Counted from the stretch's first letter, positions 14,142 to 23,698 are shown. The stretch: 64,000 nucleotides of DNA from Candidatus Uhrbacteria bacterium (GCA_016222815.1 JACRQE010000005.1:62001-126000), one strand, 5' to 3'. The notes: a model not told the origin generated them from the letters alone. Translations and numbers: made by a program.

Positions 14142-14789
14142 ATGCAGATTTATTGGCATGGCTATTCCACTGTCCGCATCGAAGCCAAGAGCGGCGACAA
14201 AGACGCGACAATCCTGACTGACCCGTTCCCGAACGAAGCGAGTTTGCGCATGCCGCGGACCGTAGAAGCCGATATCCTGTTGTTGTCGCACCAGGACCGG
14301 AAGCGTTTCAGCATGGAAAATATCCAGGGTACGCCATTCACCATCAGCGACCCGGGAGAATACGAAATCAAGGATGTTTTTATCCAAGGCATCCAAGATC
14401 GGACAGTTGATTCAGGAGAAAAAGACAGGCTGCTCATTTACCGCATCGCGGCTGAAGGCATGAACGTAGCTTTTTTAGGCCAACTCAAGCGCAAGCTCAC
14501 TGATTACGAAGTCGAGGAATTGGATGACATAGATATCCTGCTGTTGCCGGTCGGCGGGGGAGAAGTGATGGATTCCAAATTAGCGAGCGACACCATCTCG
14601 ACCATCGAACCGCGCATCGTGGTGCCTTTGCATTACGACTTGCCGGGTATCAAGACCAAGCTGGCGAATGTGGACACGTTCTGCAAGGCACTGGGGGTAT
14701 GCAAGCGTCAGGACGCGAACAAACTGAAAGTCAGCAAAAAGGATTTGCCGACCGAGGATATGGTGGTGACGGTACTGGAGAGGGCGTGA
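14142..14789 (+). CDS. Metallo-beta-lactamase-fold protein with a degraded metal site
   Basis: The 215 residues follow the UlaG/UPF0173 layout: WHGYSTVRIE at the start, ILTDPF, LLLSHQDRKRF, LLPVGGG and PLHYD. In active members the third element is HxHxDH; here it reads SHQDRKR and has lost most metal ligands. It may be non-catalytic or bind a single metal. It lies upstream of the membrane protein and gyrA in the same direction. Confidence 0.75.
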   Translation: MQIYWHGYSTVRIEAKSGDKDATILTDPFPNEASLRMPRTVEADILLLSHQDRKRFSMENIQGTPFTISDPGEYEIKDVFIQGIQDRTVDSGEKDRLLIYRIAAEGMNVAFLGQLKRKLTDYEVEELDDIDILLLPVGGGEVMDSKLASDTISTIEPRIVVPLHYDLPGIKTKLANVDTFCKALGVCKRQDANKLKVSKKDLPTEDMVVTVLERA

Positions 14790-14831
14790 CGAATTGAGGA
14801 AGCAGGCGGTAGGGAAGTCAAATTCAAAAAT

Positions 14832-15452
14832 ATGGCCATCAAAAGGCAAAACCAAAGTCCCAGACGTGGCACCGCCAAGACGGAAGTTCCGTCCGAGATT
14901 GGCGTCAGCGTCCAGCCGGCGACGAAAGCGACGACTCGCGTCAGACGAGCGCCGTCAAAGCCGCGCGAAGTCCGGAGTCAGACACCGCCGCCTGATACTT
15001 ACCAGTCCAGCACTTTCTTGAGCCGAGAAGAGAAACGCCAGATAATCCTGGCGCACGCCAACATGCGGCGGCCGCATGACCCGGTGCAGATGATGAGCAT
15101 GTGGGCCGGTGTCCTGGCCTGCCTGGTGGTGGTGGCTGTAGGGTGGTGGTGGACGGTGAGGCCGGAGATCGGCAGGCAGATAGAGAGTTCGGTCAAACCG
15201 GCCATGGCCCAGGTCTCGAGCGGCGTCCAGGACATGAGGGCCTCGATCGGAGAAATTTCTCCCGGCGGTCTGACCCAGCCTTTGAAGGAAGTTGACGCCA
15301 AGGTCAAGCAGTTGCGTGACCAAACCAAGGCGCAGAAGGATGCATTGGACGCCATGTCCGAATTGATGGACAGGAACGCGACGGGTACGACACAGGACCA
15401 AGGCAGGGACATATTCACGCCGCAAGCGAATTCGGCAGCGGGCGGAGAATGA
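14832..15452 (+). CDS. Single-pass membrane protein upstream of gyrA
   Basis: In this 206-residue protein a basic, proline-rich cytoplasmic N-terminus of about 90 residues is followed by one membrane segment (MMSMWAGVLACLVVVAVGWW). A probable extracellular coiled coil then includes VDAKVKQLRDQTKAQKDALD. There is no signal peptide or known domain. The gene overlaps nothing and ends 41 nt before gyrA, suggesting a shared transcript. Confidence 0.7.
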   Translation: MAIKRQNQSPRRGTAKTEVPSEIGVSVQPATKATTRVRRAPSKPREVRSQTPPPDTYQSSTFLSREEKRQIILAHANMRRPHDPVQMMSMWAGVLACLVVVAVGWWWTVRPEIGRQIESSVKPAMAQVSSGVQDMRASIGEISPGGLTQPLKEVDAKVKQLRDQTKAQKDALDAMSELMDRNATGTTQDQGRDIFTPQANSAAGGE

Positions 15453-15493
15453 CGAACGAACGATAAATAAACCAGAAACAAGCACCAAAGATT

Positions 15494-17989
15494 ATGGCGG
15501 AAAACAAACAGCAGCAGCCGCTCCAGTATATCGGAGAAGTCGAGCAGCAGGACATCGTGCAGGAGATGCGCAAGTCTTTCCTGGATTACGCGATGAGCGT
15601 GATTGTGGACCGCGCTTTGCCTGACGTACGCGACGGCATGAAGCCGGTGCATCGGCGCATCCTGTATTCCATGTGGATGAGCGGCTTGCGTTCGACGGCC
15701 AAGTTCAAGAAGTGCGCCACGGTCGTCGGCGACGTGCTGGGCAAATACCATCCGCATGGCGATTCCGCGGTCTACGATTCGTTGGTCCGCATGGCCCAGG
15801 ATTTTTCGTTGCGCTATCCGCTCATCCGGGGCCAAGGAAACTTCGGTTCCATCGACGGCGATCCGGCCGCCGCTTACCGCTATACCGAGTCGAAACTCGA
15901 GACCATCGCTGAAGATGTCTTGGTGGATATCGAAAAAGAAACGGTCGATTTCCGGCCGAACTACGACGGTTCGACCAAAGAACCGAGCGTGCTGCCGGCC
16001 AGGTTGCCGAACCTGCTTTTGAACGGCACTTTGGGCATCGCGGTCGGCATGGCCACGAACATCCCGCCGCATAACCTGAAAGAGATCTGCGGCGCCGTGT
16101 GCGCCTTGATAGACGACCCCGAAACCACGGTCGAGGGGCTGATGGAACACGTGACCGGGCCGGATTTCCCGACCGGCGGCATCGTTTACGACATCAACGA
16201 GATAAAGCAGGCCTACGCCACGGGCAAAGGCGGCATCGTGATGCGTGCAAAGACCGAGATCGTGGAGGACAAGGCCGGTCAGTATAAGATCATCGTGAAC
16301 GAGATCCCGTACCAGGTGAACAAGTCCACGCTCATCGAACGCATCGCCGAGCTGGTGCAGGAAAAGAAGATCGAGGGCATCAAGGACTTGCGCGACGAGT
16401 CGAACAAGGACGGCATCCGCATCGTGATCGAACTCAAGAAAGACGCTTATCCGCGCAAAGTGCTGAACCAGTTGTTCAAGATGTCGCAATTGCAGGAGAC
16501 GTTCCACGTGAACATGCTGGCTTTGGTGGACGGCATCTTGCCGCGCGTGTTGACGCTCAAGAACATCCTGGAAGAGTACGTCAAACACCGGCAGTCGGTG
16601 GTCAAGCGCAGGACCGAATATGATTTGGCCCGCGCCCAGGAAAGGGCGCACATCCTGGAAGGTTTGCGCATCGCGCTCCTGAAGATCGACGAGATCATCG
16701 CGACGATAAAGAAATCCAAGGATAAGGATGAGGCCAGGGTCAACCTGATCAAGAAATTCAAACTGTCCGAAATTCAGGCCGGCGCCATCCTCGAGATGCG
16801 CCTGCAACAACTGGCCAACCTCGAACGTCTTAAGGTCGAACAGGAGTACGAGGAGAAGATGAAATTGATACAGGAATTGGAATCCATCCTCAAATCGCCC
16901 AAGAAGATGTTGAGCATAATCCGCGCGGAGGTAACCGACATGTCGGAGAAATTCGGCGACGACAGGCGGACGCAGGTGGTCAAGTCGCCGGTCGGGGAGT
17001 TCGCGAACGAAGACCTGATACCTGATGAACCGACCGTGGTCATGCTGACGGCCGACGGTTACATCAAGCGCGTGCCGCCGGATATGTTCCGTTCGCAAGG
17101 GCGCGGCGGAAAAGGCGTAGCCGGCCTAACGACCAAGGAAGAAGACCAGGTGGAGCATCTTTTCTCGACCAATACCCATGCCGAGGTCATGTTCTTCACC
17201 ACGCGCGGCCGGGTCTTCAGGCTCAAGGCATATGACGTGCCGCAGGGCAGCCGGACGGCCAAAGGCCAGGCTATAGTGAATTTCCTCCAGTTGGCGCCGG
17301 GCGAAAAAGTCGCGACCATCTTGCCGTTCGGCGATATGGATGGCGCTAAACACCTGGTCATGGTGACCGAGCAGGGGACGATCAAGAAAACGGACCTGAC
17401 GGAATTCGAGAACGTCAGGCGCTCTGGATTGATCGCGATAAACCTGCACGAGGGAGATGACCTCAAGTGGGTCAAACCGTCGTCAGGTTCGGATGAGCTC
17501 ACGCTCGTGACCCGGCAAGGCCAATCGATTCGCTTCAAAGAGACGGATATCCGTTCCATGGGGCGGAATGCGGCCGGGGTGCGCGGCATAAACCTCAAGA
17601 AGAAGGGTGACGCCGTGGTGGGCATGGATATCGTGTTGCCGTCACTCATAAAGAAAGGCCATCTCGAACTGTTCACCGTGGCCGAGAACGGATTGGGCAA
17701 GCGCACGAATTTGACTGAATACAAAGTCCAGAAACGCGGCGGCTCGGGCATCCGGACCATGAAAGTCACGCCCAAGACAGGTGGCGTAATCGGCGCGTTC
17801 GTCACCACAAAAGACGAGGATCGCGATATCATCCTGGTGTCCAAGAAGGGGATCGTGATACGCACGCCATTCAAGAACGTACCGAGCCTGGGTCGCGATA
17901 CGCAGGGCGTCCGCATCATGCGCTTCAAGGAAGAGGGCGATTCGCTCTCGAGCGCGGCGCTGATCGGCGGAGGAGAAGAAGAGAAATAG
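15494..17989 (+). CDS. gyrA: DNA gyrase subunit A
   Basis: This 831-residue subunit cuts and rejoins DNA with the tyrosine of YRYTE (about residue 126). The quinolone region [22 protein letters not shown] keeps the serine and aspartate seen in sensitive enzymes. The GyrA box is present as QGRGGKG (about residue 535), which marks it as gyrase and not topoisomerase IV. Six-bladed pinwheel repeats make up the C-terminal third. A strong terminator follows. No Shine-Dalgarno sequence is seen. Confidence 0.98.
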   Translation: MAENKQQQPLQYIGEVEQQDIVQEMRKSFLDYAMSVIVDRALPDVRDGMKPVHRRILYSMWMSGLRSTAKFKKCATVVGDVLGKYHPHGDSAVYDSLVRMAQDFSLRYPLIRGQGNFGSIDGDPAAAYRYTESKLETIAEDVLVDIEKETVDFRPNYDGSTKEPSVLPARLPNLLLNGTLGIAVGMATNIPPHNLKEICGAVCALIDDPETTVEGLMEHVTGPDFPTGGIVYDINEIKQAYATGKGGIVMRAKTEIVEDKAGQYKIIVNEIPYQVNKSTLIERIAELVQEKKIEGIKDLRDESNKDGIRIVIELKKDAYPRKVLNQLFKMSQLQETFHVNMLALVDGILPRVLTLKNILEEYVKHRQSVVKRRTEYDLARAQERAHILEGLRIALLKIDEIIATIKKSKDKDEARVNLIKKFKLSEIQAGAILEMRLQQLANLERLKVEQEYEEKMKLIQELESILKSPKKMLSIIRAEVTDMSEKFGDDRRTQVVKSPVGEFANEDLIPDEPTVVMLTADGYIKRVPPDMFRSQGRGGKGVAGLTTKEEDQVEHLFSTNTHAEVMFFTTRGRVFRLKAYDVPQGSRTAKGQAIVNFLQLAPGEKVATILPFGDMDGAKHLVMVTEQGTIKKTDLTEFENVRRSGLIAINLHEGDDLKWVKPSSGSDELTLVTRQGQSIRFKETDIRSMGRNAAGVRGINLKKKGDAVVGMDIVLPSLIKKGHLELFTVAENGLGKRTNLTEYKVQKRGGSGIRTMKVTPKTGGVIGAFVTTKDEDRDIILVSKKGIVIRTPFKNVPSLGRDTQGVRIMRFKEEGDSLSSAALIGGGEEEK

Positions 17990-18000
17990 ACGGATAGACA

Positions 18001-18030
18001 AAAAACACCGGCCATATCGCCGGTGTTTTT
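18001..18030 (+). terminator. Terminator of gyrA
   Basis: AAAACACCGG-ccatatc-GCCGGTGTTTTT. Confidence 0.9.
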
Positions 18031-18064
18031 GGACTTGACCAGAGTATTCGCGTAACATGCAGGC

Positions 18065-19558
18065 ATGAAAATGAGCCTGCCGGTATCAGCGGCTTTCGTC
18101 AGCGGTTTTGCGGTGATGAGTTTGGAGTTGTTGGAAGCGCGGCTTGTGGCGCCGTATTTCGGCTCTTCAGTCTTGGTCTGGACCAACATCATCGGCGTCA
18201 TCCTCGTGGCGTTGGCCTTGGGCGCCTGGGCAGGGGGAGCGGCGGCTGACAGATATCCGAAGCTGAAGACAGTGGCCGTGTTCTTGTTCGGTGCCGGGTT
18301 ATGGTCGGTGGCTTTGGCGGTCGGCGGACGCGTATTGCTCATGAGCCTGGCCGGAATGCAATCCGGGATTGCGACACCGCTGGCGTCGCTCATCCTGTTC
18401 GCTCCGCCGGCATTCCTGTTGGGGGCGGTCGCTCCGGCAGTGCTGCGGTTGACCGTGGAGAACGTCCAACACAGCGGACATGCGGCCGGCGTGCTTTCGG
18501 CGGTGGGGACGATCGGCAGCCTTTTCGGGACATATGTGACCGGTTACCTGCTTTTGCCGCACTATTCGGTAAGCGAGTTGTTCGTGGGCGTGGGGATAGT
18601 ATTGGTCGTCGAGGCTTTCTTGCTTATTGAACGGAAAAGTTTTTTCAGATCATCCGCGGTCCTGGCCGTGACCGGCATGGTGTCGGTGCCGAGCGTGTTC
18701 ATCGGCGACAGGTTGGTGCCCGGCGAAACGCTGCCTTCGGCTTACGGTCATGTGGCGATTGCGGATTTCGATTATCGGGGTGCCTCGGCTCGAGCGCTGA
18801 TAATCAATGCGGGTTTCCACTCGGCGGCCAGGCCGGATAGCTTGCAGACATCGGTCTTCGATTACGTCACGGCTCTGCAGGCTACGGATGAATTCGTGGC
18901 TGACCCGAAAAACATGCTGTTGATAGGCGGTGGAGGCATGCATGTGGCGGATAGTTTCCTTGAACGACATCCTGACGGGCAGGTGGATGCCATCGAGCTT
19001 GACCAGGCGGTCTATGCAGCGGCGGAAAAAGCGTTCGGCTTGCGCAGTCCGGAAAAAATCCGGATGGTCGTGGATGACGCGCGGCCGGCAGTGGCGCGAC
19101 TGACGAGTGAGTACGACGTGATCGTGGGGGATGCGTTCGGGGGCGACCACTGCGTACCTTGGCAGCTTTTGACGCGCGAAGCCATGGAGCTATACAAAAA
19201 GCACCTGAAGGCAGGCGGTGTGTTCGCCATCAACATCATCATGCCGACGGAGACGAACGGATCAGCCGGACGTCTGTTTGAAGCGCGGCTTGATGCGACG
19301 CTGCGGACGGCTTTCGGTTGGACCATTGCAGTTTCGACCATGAATAACGACAATGCGCAGGATGTGGCGAACGTCATCATCTTCGCCGGGCAGGGACAGA
19401 AGCCGGATGAAGCGAAACTACTATCCGCAATCCAGGAAAAATACGGGCTACCTAAGGCACGTTTGGTGGCGCTGCCGGAAGGCGGCGAACCCTGGACCGA
19501 CGACGCGGGCCCGGCGGACTACGAAAGCCTGGCCATGTACGGGGAAGTTTGGAAATAA
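18065..19558 (+). CDS. Membrane-fused spermidine-synthase-like protein
   Basis: Of 497 residues, the first about 200 form seven hydrophobic segments with a Gly/Ala-rich transporter look (for example FGSSVLVWTNIIGVILVALALGAWAGG). The remainder is a Rossmann domain of the polyamine synthase type: NMLLIGGGGMHVAD, then VDAIELDQAVYAAA, VVDDARPA and YDVIVGDAFGG. Such fusions are common in environmental bacteria; the substrate is not known and polyamine synthesis should not be assumed. It converges on clpP. Confidence 0.85.
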   Translation: MKMSLPVSAAFVSGFAVMSLELLEARLVAPYFGSSVLVWTNIIGVILVALALGAWAGGAAADRYPKLKTVAVFLFGAGLWSVALAVGGRVLLMSLAGMQSGIATPLASLILFAPPAFLLGAVAPAVLRLTVENVQHSGHAAGVLSAVGTIGSLFGTYVTGYLLLPHYSVSELFVGVGIVLVVEAFLLIERKSFFRSSAVLAVTGMVSVPSVFIGDRLVPGETLPSAYGHVAIADFDYRGASARALIINAGFHSAARPDSLQTSVFDYVTALQATDEFVADPKNMLLIGGGGMHVADSFLERHPDGQVDAIELDQAVYAAAEKAFGLRSPEKIRMVVDDARPAVARLTSEYDVIVGDAFGGDHCVPWQLLTREAMELYKKHLKAGGVFAINIIMPTETNGSAGRLFEARLDATLRTAFGWTIAVSTMNNDNAQDVANVIIFAGQGQKPDEAKLLSAIQEKYGLPKARLVALPEGGEPWTDDAGPADYESLAMYGEVWK

Positions 19559-19571
19559 GGGTATTAAAAAA

Positions 19572-19650
19572 TGTCGTCCTGAGCGGAGACCGTTTGACGG
19601 TCGAAGTCGAAGGATCTTTCCAAGGGTCCTTCGGCAGGCTCAGGACGACA
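19572..19650. repeat. TCCTGAGC palindromic repeat, family B, full copy
   Basis: TGTCGTCCTGAGC at the left end pairs with GCTCAGGACGACA at the right end, with TCGAAGGATCT-type sequence between. It sits between convergent genes and is followed by a T-rich run, so it may also end transcription. Related sequences occur at 29129 and, in frame, at 44935. Confidence 0.8.
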
Positions 19651-19664
19651 ATTATTTTTTGATT

Positions 19665-20279
19665 TTATTTGTTCAGAACCTTGTCGATCAGACCGTACTC
19701 CACAGCTTGTCTGGGGTCCATGAAGTTATCGCGGTCCGTATCGGTCTCGATTTTTTTGATTTGCTGGCTCGTGTGTTTGGCCAGGATCTTGTTGAGCTGT
19801 TCTTTGACGCGGAGCATGCGTTCGGCGCGGATCTTGATGTCCGTGGCTTGGCCTTCGATGCCGCCGAGAGGCTGGTGGATCATGATTTCGGCGTTGGGCA
19901 GGGCGAAGCGTTTGCCTTTGGCACCACCGGCAAGCAAAACCGCGGCCATGGAAGCTGACATGCCGACGCAGACGGTCGAGACATCGCAGGCGATGTGCTG
20001 CATGGTGTCGTAGATGGCCAGGCCGGCGGTGACGCTGCCGCCCGGGGAGTTCAGGAAGAGCTTGATGTCTTTGGTCTTGTCCTGGCTCTCGAGGAACAGC
20101 ATCTGGGCGATGGTGATGTTGGCCACGTCGTCATCGATGGGCGAGCCCAGCATGATGATGCGGTCCTTGAGCAGGCGGGAATAGATGTCATAAGCGCGTT
20201 CGCCAGCTGACGTCTTTTCGATGACCGTGGGTACGAGCCAGGAATCGGAGATTTGCGAAGAGATCTGGTAAGGATTCAT
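19665..20279 (-). CDS. clpP: ATP-dependent Clp protease proteolytic subunit
   Basis: This 204-residue serine peptidase forms the barrel that degrades proteins fed by Clp ATPases. The catalytic triad is visible: Ser in GMSASMAA, His in MIHQPLGG, and Asp in the [10 protein letters not shown] region. [17 protein letters not shown] is typical. The ATG begins 8 nt after the -10 box, so the message is probably leaderless. A CIRCE-like operator overlaps the -35 box, implying HrcA repression released by heat. Confidence 0.97.
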   Translation of the reverse strand: MNPYQISSQISDSWLVPTVIEKTSAGERAYDIYSRLLKDRIIMLGSPIDDDVANITIAQMLFLESQDKTKDIKLFLNSPGGSVTAGLAIYDTMQHIACDVSTVCVGMSASMAAVLLAGGAKGKRFALPNAEIMIHQPLGGIEGQATDIKIRAERMLRVKEQLNKILAKHTSQQIKKIETDTDRDNFMDPRQAVEYGLIDKVLNK

Positions 20280-20287
20280 AGGTTTTA

Positions 20288-20316
20288 AGCATACATTAAT
20301 GCTCTTTAGCAGTCAA
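20288..20316 (-). promoter_or_regulatory. Promoter of clpP
   Basis: On the minus strand TTGACT (20311-20316) is followed after 17 nt by TATGCT (20288-20293). The -35 box lies inside the CIRCE-like repeat. Confidence 0.75.
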
Positions 20317-20332
20317 AAATGGTGAGTGCTAA
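20306..20332. promoter_or_regulatory. CIRCE-like HrcA operator at clpP
   Basis: TTAGCAGTC-N9-GAGTGCTAA matches the CIRCE consensus TTAGCACTC-N9-GAGTGCTAA in 17 of 18 positions with the exact 9-nt spacer. Confidence 0.85.
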
Positions 20333-20349
20333 ATATAAGAGGGAGCCAA

Positions 20350-20376
20350 AAAGCCCATCTTTCAGTCGATGGGCTT
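20350..20376 (-). terminator. Terminator of the 20390 lipoprotein gene
   Basis: AAGCCCATC and GATGGGCTT form a 9-bp stem. Read leftward it is followed by TTTTTGG. Confidence 0.7.
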
Positions 20377-20389
20377 ATTATGCTGCGCT

Positions 20390-20827
20390 TCATTTTGCCT
20401 TATTTGGTGTATTTTGGGCCCGTCTGGCTGTTGCGAGCGCGCTTTCAGCTTCATTGAACAATCCTTCGTCCCAGATTTTGCCTTGAATTTGCACCATACA
20501 GGCGGCATATTTCTGTTCCGCCAAATCGCCCCAGCGTGAAACCATCGGATCGCTAGAACTTCTGTACATCCTGGCTTCAGACATGCCGGAATCACAAGCC
20601 GCGCGTCTTTTTTGGATATCTTCCGGAGTCTTATCGAGTGAGGCTGCGGTAGGCGCCAGGTTGAGTTCGCTCATGGGAACGAAACAGCCTTGGAGGAAGT
20701 TGAGGGCAACCATGGCTGCCGCCGCTCTGGGGAGATTACGGAGCGCCTCCATTGCGGTTTTTTCGCGCTTCTTCAAATCAGGCTTTTTCTCGGTGGAGAA
20801 AGGCTGGGGCATGGTTTCTTGCGGCAT
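20390..20827 (-). CDS. Unrecognised protein, possible atypical lipoprotein
   Basis: The first about 35 of 145 residues are charged, then comes a hydrophobic stretch (AAAAMVALNFLQGC) ending in a lipobox-like LQGC. If used as a signal, the N-terminal extension is unusually long; an internal start at AMEALRNLP cannot be excluded. The remainder is helical with two further Cys and a C-terminal segment resembling a single tetratricopeptide-like hairpin. The family is unknown. Confidence 0.6.
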   Translation of the reverse strand: MPQETMPQPFSTEKKPDLKKREKTAMEALRNLPRAAAAMVALNFLQGCFVPMSELNLAPTAASLDKTPEDIQKRRAACDSGMSEARMYRSSSDPMVSRWGDLAEQKYAACMVQIQGKIWDEGLFNEAESALATARRAQNTPNKAK

Positions 20828-20903
20828 AATGCTTGGATATTATCACGGGTTTGGAGAGCTGGAAATACAAACCCGGATTTTTGGGATCCGGGCGATTGTC
20901 GGC

Positions 20904-21365
20904 TTAAGCGCAGAGGCGTAGGGCTTCCTGGGCGTAGAAACGTATTTGCGGCAGCAGGTTGTAGCGGGGATCATCCAGGTCCGCGGCCGTGAGCCAACGG
21001 ATATCGTCGTGTTCGTGTTCCGCGAGCACGACCCTGTCGGTTTTTGCACGGGCGAAATAGACCATGCCGATATGCTTGTGCGAGGGTGTTATGTCATGGA
21101 TGTCGAGGAAGATTGGCGGGATCAGCATTTGGCCGTTCGTCATGGCGACGTCCGGTCGTGTTCCTAGTAATTCAATCTCCAACCCGCTTTCCTCGCGGAC
21201 TTCGCGCAGGGCGGCGGTCTCCGGGTCCTCATCCAACTCCACATGTCCGCCAACTGCCAGCCAGATCCCCAGGGATTTGTGCTTGATGAACAGGACCTTT
21301 TCGGAATGGACGATGAAGATCGTGACGGCGAAATCAATTTTTTCGTGAATGTGCGGCATGGGCAT
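20904..21365 (-). CDS. Nudix hydrolase
   Basis: In this 153-residue protein the Nudix box is complete: GGHVELDEDPETAALREV followed by REESGL, giving G-x5-E-x7-REV-REES-G-L. Nudix enzymes cleave nucleoside diphosphates linked to another group; the substrate here is unknown. Its stop codon lies 3 nt from the start region of the next leftward gene, and it probably shares a transcript with the DHH protein gene upstream. Confidence 0.9.
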   Translation of the reverse strand: MPMPHIHEKIDFAVTIFIVHSEKVLFIKHKSLGIWLAVGGHVELDEDPETAALREVREESGLEIELLGTRPDVAMTNGQMLIPPIFLDIHDITPSHKHIGMVYFARAKTDRVVLAEHEHDDIRWLTAADLDDPRYNLLPQIRFYAQEALRLCA

Positions 21366-21368
21366 ACC

Positions 21369-22349
21369 TTAATTTGCCTTCGGAGCCGCGTCAACTATCC
21401 GTGGACCGTCGGCAGTCACTTCGATTTTTCCGTTGACGGTGAAACCGGCGGCTTTTTTGTGACCGCCTCCGCCCAGGAGTTTGGCGACTTTGGAGACGTC
21501 GCGGCGCACGCTGCGGAATGAGCCTTTGACCTGGTTGCCCGGGAGTTCGCGCAGGGTCAGGATGGTGTCGCAATCGCCGACCACGCCGTTCAAAAAGTTG
21601 GCCGCACCGTCCACGGTTTCGTTAGGCAGGCCCGCGACGTCGGAGTTCAGGATATAGGTGCTGACCACGTCGTAATTTTCGTTGTAGCTCAAGCGCGACA
21701 GGAGCAAGCCCCAGATGTGGAGCAGATCAACGGATTTGTCGTGCAGGAGGTGCCTCAGGATCTCCTGATGGCGCGCGCCGTTGGCGACCAGGTCGGCCGC
21801 GGCTTCGATGCTGATCGGAGTGGTCGCGGAGTTCGAGAAATTGGAGGTATCGGTATACAAACCGGTCAAGAGCGAAGTCGCCAGCTTTTCATCCAGAGCG
21901 ACGTTGTTGGTCTGGAACATGCGCCAGACGATTTCGCAGGCTGAGGTGGCTTCGGGCAAAACGATGTTCAGGTGACCATAGCGTTCGTTGGTCACGTGGT
22001 GGTCGATGTTGATGAGCAGGTGGCCCGGCTGGAGGCGCGGCATGTGCTCGTGTACGCCGGCATAGCGCAGGTCGCCGGAATCGAAAACAACGACCACGTC
22101 GTATTTTCCGTCAAACACCACGGGGTCGCAACGGTAAAGGTGGATGTTGTCGATGAAGCGGAAGATCTTGGAAGGGGAATCGGCGCAGAACATGGCCACG
22201 TCCTTATCGAGCCCCAGAAGCCAGTTCATGACTGCCGAACTCGCGCCGAGCGTATCGCCATCCGGTTTTTTGTGGGCGACCAAAAGCACGCGCTCCGCCT
22301 GGCGGAGAGCTTCGTAAGCGCGGCCGAATTGGTGGGTGACGGCGTCCAT
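21369..22349 (-). CDS. nrnA: DHH-family phosphoesterase, NrnA-like
   Basis: The start is put at ATG 22349 (MDAVTHQFG), just after a promoter; the track's longer version would begin inside the promoter. The 326 residues show VAHKKPDGDTLGAS, VVVFDSGD, the DHH motif (INIDHHVTN) and the C-terminal DHHA1 GGGGHKKAAGF. This fits oligoribonuclease/pAp phosphatase NrnA, which degrades nanoRNAs, or a cyclic-dinucleotide phosphodiesterase of the same superfamily. It is upstream of the Nudix gene on the same strand. Confidence 0.85.
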   Translation of the reverse strand: MDAVTHQFGRAYEALRQAERVLLVAHKKPDGDTLGASSAVMNWLLGLDKDVAMFCADSPSKIFRFIDNIHLYRCDPVVFDGKYDVVVVFDSGDLRYAGVHEHMPRLQPGHLLINIDHHVTNERYGHLNIVLPEATSACEIVWRMFQTNNVALDEKLATSLLTGLYTDTSNFSNSATTPISIEAAADLVANGARHQEILRHLLHDKSVDLLHIWGLLLSRLSYNENYDVVSTYILNSDVAGLPNETVDGAANFLNGVVGDCDTILTLRELPGNQVKGSFRSVRRDVSKVAKLLGGGGHKKAAGFTVNGKIEVTADGPRIVDAAPKAN

Positions 22350-22363
22350 ATGGGTGATAAAGG

Positions 22364-22391
22364 AGCTTAGCACCGATACGGGGGGAGTCAA
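22364..22391 (-). promoter_or_regulatory. Promoter of the DHH phosphoesterase gene
   Basis: On the minus strand TTGACT is followed after 16 nt by TAAGCT; the ATG is 14 nt further. Confidence 0.6.
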
Positions 22392-22412
22392 GGGTTTGAG
22401 GCTTCAATCTTT

Positions 22413-22487
22413 TGTCGTCCCACGGCTAGACCGGGGGATCTTACAAATGCCCATCGGTAAGGTTCCCGGTTGAACCGGGGAATGACA
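22413..22487. repeat. TGTCGTCC/AATGACA palindromic repeat, family C, copy 1
   Basis: TGTCGTCCCACGGCTAGACCGGGGGATCTTAC and GGTAAGG...CCGGTTGAACCGGGGAATGACA form an imperfect palindrome ending TGTC...GACA. Relatives lie at 44381-44467 and 50694-50770. Confidence 0.75.
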
Positions 22488-22505
22488 GAAAATTTTTTAT
22501 GTTCT

Positions 22506-22853
22506 TCAAATTTCGCCTTCGCGTTTTAACTCGTTCAAAGTCTTTTCGATGACGGCGGCGCGGGCTTCAGTGGTATCGAATTCCCAGAACAGGTCGGGGA
22601 TGCGGCGGAGTTCGAGTTCGTGGGCCAGGCCGTCTTTGATGTCGCGTTTGTAATCCTCGAGGGAAATTTTGACGTCCTCGATGCGGTCTTCGGGCAGGAC
22701 GGAAAGCACGGCTTTGGCATGCAGGAGGTCGCGGGTGAGTTTGGCGTCCAGGACGGTCACGAAGACGCCGCGGGGGAATTCCACGCGTTCGGCCAAGACC
22801 GCAGCGAGGGCGTTGCGGAAGTGTTCCATGCCTTGTTCCATGCGAAGTGACAT
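22506..22853 (-). CDS. rbfA: Ribosome-binding factor A
   Basis: RbfA helps mature the 30S subunit. I start it at ATG 22853 (MSLRMEQGMEHF). The 115 residues have the KH-like layout of RbfA: an N-terminal helix with FRNALAAVLAERVEFPRG, a VLDAKLTRDLLHAKAVLSVL strand region, and the C-terminal ELRRIPDLFWEFDTT. The length fits the family. It is a single gene between a repeat and the VWA gene's terminator. Confidence 0.9.
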   Translation of the reverse strand: MSLRMEQGMEHFRNALAAVLAERVEFPRGVFVTVLDAKLTRDLLHAKAVLSVLPEDRIEDVKISLEDYKRDIKDGLAHELELRRIPDLFWEFDTTEARAAVIEKTLNELKREGEI

Positions 22854-22911
22854 ATGCGGGATGTTGTTCGTGAATGACGTTAGCAATAATATCCTTTTTT
22901 GAAAAGGTGAA

Positions 22912-22940
22912 GCCCGGACGGTCTGGGTGACGGTCCGGGC
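22912..22940 (-). terminator. Terminator of the VWA gene
   Basis: GCCCGGAC and GTCCGGGC form an 8-bp stem downstream of the leftward VWA gene; the following T content is modest. Confidence 0.5.
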
Positions 22941-22945
22941 TTGCT

Positions 22946-22971
22946 GTAGGGGCGAGGCATACCTCGCTCGT
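22946..22971. repeat. Family A half-copy
   Basis: GTAGGGGCGAGGCATACCTCGC matches the left half of the family A palindrome seen at 12267 and 25277. Confidence 0.6.
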
Positions 22972-22977
22972 CGTCCG

Positions 22978-23652
22978 TTAGTGGGACGAGGGCGGGACGG
23001 GCGTGGAAGGGACGGAGCGGCCGACGCCGGTCATGGTCCGGTAGGTGCGTTGGGTGACGCCAATCATGGAGGTGCCGATGGCGTTGCGGTCACGGGCGAT
23101 TTCCTCCGCGTCCTTGGGCGGGAAACCCATGTCGCGCGACACCTTGTCCTTGTCCAAGCCGATGGCGACCAGACAGAGATGGGCACCGGCCTCGAGCGCC
23201 TTGGCCGAGGTCTGGATTAGCTCCTCCTGCTTGTCCGGCGACAAATTGTCGCCTCCGTCGGTGAAGACGGTCAGGTCGAGGTTGACCTTGAATCCCTTGG
23301 CCTCGCTCCTGCTCTTCAGGTCCAGCATGGCCTTCAGGGCTTGGAGCACGGTCCCGTAGAGCAGGGTGTTGCCGTTGGAATCGTACTCAGGCAGAAGCGG
23401 CATGTCCTTGAGCAGTTGGGGCGGGATGTCGAAGGTCGAGGTATCGGCGAAGGTGATGACGAACCCCACTGCATTGCCGGCGTTGGGGTGGGCTTTGAGC
23501 GTCGTGATGTGCTTGTTGATGGCCTCACGGGGCACGTCGCCATGCTGGTTCATGGAACCGGAGCGGTCCATGATGATGGCGAAGATCGTGATTTCGCCCT
23601 TGGCCAAAGCTTCGATGCTCGCGAGGATGATCTGTTCTGCGTTGTTCTTCAT
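22978..23652 (-). CDS. VWA-domain protein
   Basis: Start at ATG 23652 (MKNNAEQIIL) with AGAGAGG before it, not at the longer track start. The 224 residues form one von Willebrand A domain: the metal-binding DRSGSMNQ comes early, FADTSTFD in the middle, and VFTDGGDNLS later. There is no signal peptide, so it is probably cytoplasmic. Stand-alone VWA proteins of this kind often serve as adaptor or stress proteins; the partner is not visible here. Confidence 0.85.
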   Translation of the reverse strand: MKNNAEQIILASIEALAKGEITIFAIIMDRSGSMNQHGDVPREAINKHITTLKAHPNAGNAVGFVITFADTSTFDIPPQLLKDMPLLPEYDSNGNTLLYGTVLQALKAMLDLKSRSEAKGFKVNLDLTVFTDGGDNLSPDKQEELIQTSAKALEAGAHLCLVAIGLDKDKVSRDMGFPPKDAEEIARDRNAIGTSMIGVTQRTYRTMTGVGRSVPSTPVPPSSH

Positions 23653-23698
23653 GAAAAGGCCTCTCTTTCCGTACTTCCCCTTATGGGAAGAATATCGC

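Noticed and set aside
14999-17098. 699-codon antisense ORF over gyrA
   Set aside because: His/Val/Asp-rich translation typical of the reverse complement of a G/C-ending gene; gyrA is certain.
18065-19558. Two separate genes (a transporter and spermidine synthase)
   Set aside because: The frame is continuous and such fusions are a known family; no internal start with a ribosome binding site is evident.
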